Shown here one piece after another: positions 63,408-64,000 of a DNA stretch of 64,000 nt. The translations under genes were made by a program, and so were the position numbers. How positions within the stretch are numbered: position 1 is the stretch's first letter; every line of letters starts with the position of its first letter. Origin of the DNA: RGIG1681 sp964646345. Lineage in GTDB: Bacteria; Bacillota; Clostridia; Christensenellales; UBA1242. The notes beneath the pieces were generated by a model. The model was not told the origin of the DNA. It did no database searches and worked only from the letters and a program-made list of their open reading frames with translations. The stretch is taken from the NCBI GenBank assembly GCA_964646345.1, contig CAZYDU010000002.1:1-64000 (forward strand), in the 5' to 3' direction.

Positions 63408-63443
63408 ACGCAGTTGCTAGGTAATACTACCCGCAACTGCGTC
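63407..63443 (+). other. Rolling-circle origin stem-loop with nonamer TAATACTAC
   Basis: A perfect 11-bp stem GACGCAGTTGC (407-417) with GCAACTGCGTC (433-443) displays a 15-base loop holding TAATACTAC at 63422-63430. In CRESS-DNA viruses the loop nonamer is TAATATTAC-like and Rep nicks before the final AC. By analogy the nick would fall between 63428 and 63429. The iteron copy at 63397 abuts the stem. Confidence 0.88.
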
Positions 63444-63473
63444 AAAAATTCTTTCGCACATTCTCTCTTTTTA

Positions 63474-63570
63474 ACGACTTTCCAAGTCGTCCTAGTAAGC
63501 TTTCAGCTTATTATTAATAAGAGAAATCTTTTTCTCAACGCAAAAATTGCTCTTAAAAACCCTGTTTTTA
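63474..63570. repeat. Array of consecutive hairpins beside the origin
   Basis: Four small perfect inverted repeats follow each other: ACGACTT/AAGTCGT (474-490), TAAGCT/AGCTTA (496-510), GAGAAA/TTTCTC (521-536) and TAAAAAC/GTTTTTA (554-570). An alternative stem CTTATTA/TAATAAG spans 507-521. Such folded single strands can serve as second-strand (sso) origins in rolling-circle plasmids. No gene is seen here. Confidence 0.55.
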
Positions 63571-63646
63571 TCTTACGTATAAATTGCACATTGCACTTTC
63601 TCTCCAGGTTTTAGTGTAAAAAATAATCTTATTTTTAATTATCCTG

Positions 63647-63674
63647 TTGACTTTTCTCAAATCTTGCATATAAT
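63647..63674 (+). promoter_or_regulatory. Promoter of the predicted small RNA
   Basis: TTGACT (647-652) and a perfect TATAAT (669-674) with a 16-nt spacer. Transcription would start near 63681. Confidence 0.7.
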
Positions 63675-63680
63675 ATTAAG

Positions 63681-63750
63681 TATCAAAGCGAAGAAATTCG
63701 CCATGCTGTTTCAGACAGCCAAAAGTGGAAGAAATTCCACTTTTTTTATT
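63681..63750 (+). ncRNA. Predicted three-hairpin small RNA
   Basis: About 70 nt. Stem 1 GCGAA-GAAA-TTCGC (688-701), stem 2 GCTGT-TTCAG-ACAGC (705-719), stem 3 AAAAGTGGAA-GAAA-TTCCACTTTT (721-744) followed by T-rich bases as a terminator. Stems 1 and 3 have GAAA tetraloops of the GNRA class. There is no ORF. It could control element copy number, but it is not antisense to rep. Confidence 0.6.
63721..63750 (+). terminator. Terminator of the small RNA
   Basis: The 10-bp stem with GAAA loop and a following T run (745-750 rich in T) marks the small RNA end. Confidence 0.7.
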
Positions 63751-63815
63751 GCAAATATTTTCCAATAAAAAAATAATGACGTTTCTTTATTTTCTTTTTA
63801 CCTATATCTTGTATC

Positions 63816-64000
63816 TTAGAAATATCTAACATTCTTTATTGGTTTTTTATTTACACCCGACCAACGGGAAAAATTTGTATCAAAATAAGGCAAAGCATAA
63901 GTATTTCCTACACGAACTTGTTTTATTTTCTTACGATTTATCTTTTTATCCCTATCTTCTAACGAAGTTACTACATTTACATCACACATTCCATTATTAT
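63816..64000 (-). CDS. C-terminal end of an unrecognised gene of the element (cut by window edge)
   Basis: The last 60 codons of a minus-strand gene, ending VNKKPIKNVRYF and containing RVGNTYALPYFDTNFSRW. The basic piece KKINRKKIKQVRV suggests a nucleic-acid or surface contact. No family is recognised from this fragment. Its start lies beyond the right edge. Confidence 0.6.
   Translation of the reverse strand, partial: NNGMCDVNVVTSLEDRDKKINRKKIKQVRVGNTYALPYFDTNFSRWSGVNKKPIKNVRYF

Noticed and set aside
63197..63445. An 82-codon minus-strand ORF across the iterons
   Set aside because: Its codons follow the iteron and origin repeats and it overlaps the better-supported 84-aa gene.
63393..63614. 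A 73-codon plus-strand ORF through the origin
   Set aside because: It crosses the stem-loop and hairpin array, which explain the sequence; no ribosome site.

Overview
The window is a 64 kb piece of the chromosome of an AT-rich, low-GC Gram-positive bacterium, most likely an uncultured endospore-forming member of the Clostridia. The evidence is the sporulation genes (yqfC, yqfD, yunB, spoVAC, spoVAD, spoVAE), the ctsR-mcsA-mcsB-clpC stress operon, a T-box in front of pheST, long-form HPF, MurG and Ddl of Firmicutes type, and A+T-rich spacers with strong Shine-Dalgarno sites. No rRNA, IS element or CRISPR array was seen. The lineage is inferred from gene content and was not searched.

Layout: almost everything lies on the minus strand. 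Positions 1-5750 hold ppdK (start only), recO, a small orphan gene, era, ybeY, yqfD-yqfC and a PLP lyase of the methionine gamma-lyase/YnbB type. Positions 5750-11800 hold mutL, mutS and miaB. Positions 11948-17180 hold a class A PBP (plus strand), thiI with its cysteine desulfurase, and yunB. Positions 17217-21470 hold spoVAE, spoVAD and spoVAC, with a secreted papain-like protease gene inserted between spoVAC and spoVAD. Next come two envelope proteins, a type IIA topoisomerase pair, an HExxH protein, murG (plus strand) and a PII-PII-DUF1538 module. A long acidic coiled-coil protein, a wall block (ddl, murF-like, hydrolase), a t6A block (rimI-like, tsaB, tsaE) and deoC follow. Then come T-box-pheS-pheT, a peptidase E-like gene, yhbY, an HD hydrolase, obgE, nth, a PucR-type HTH gene, an orphan ABC ATPase, hpf, and clpC-mcsB-mcsA-ctsR. 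The last chromosomal genes are degV, a macrodomain gene, a coiled-coil gene plus HEPN-like gene, an SDR gene and dtd.

From about 61.45 kb to the window end the character changes. A 3' half of a tRNA-Tyr gene (anticodon arm to CCA, with its terminator) marks an attachment site. Beyond it lie paired direct repeats that look like integrase arm sites, a 47-codon Cys-rich ORF, and a full CRESS-type Rep (HUH endonuclease plus superfamily 3 helicase). An 84-aa membrane protein, iterons, and a perfect 11-bp stem-loop displaying TAATACTAC follow. The nonamer resembles the geminivirus/circovirus origin nonamer. A run of further hairpins, a compact predicted small RNA with its own promoter and terminator, and the end of another gene complete the region. 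This is best read as one end of an integrated rolling-circle (pCRESS-like) plasmid or virus-like element whose other end lies outside the window. It is the most notable system here.
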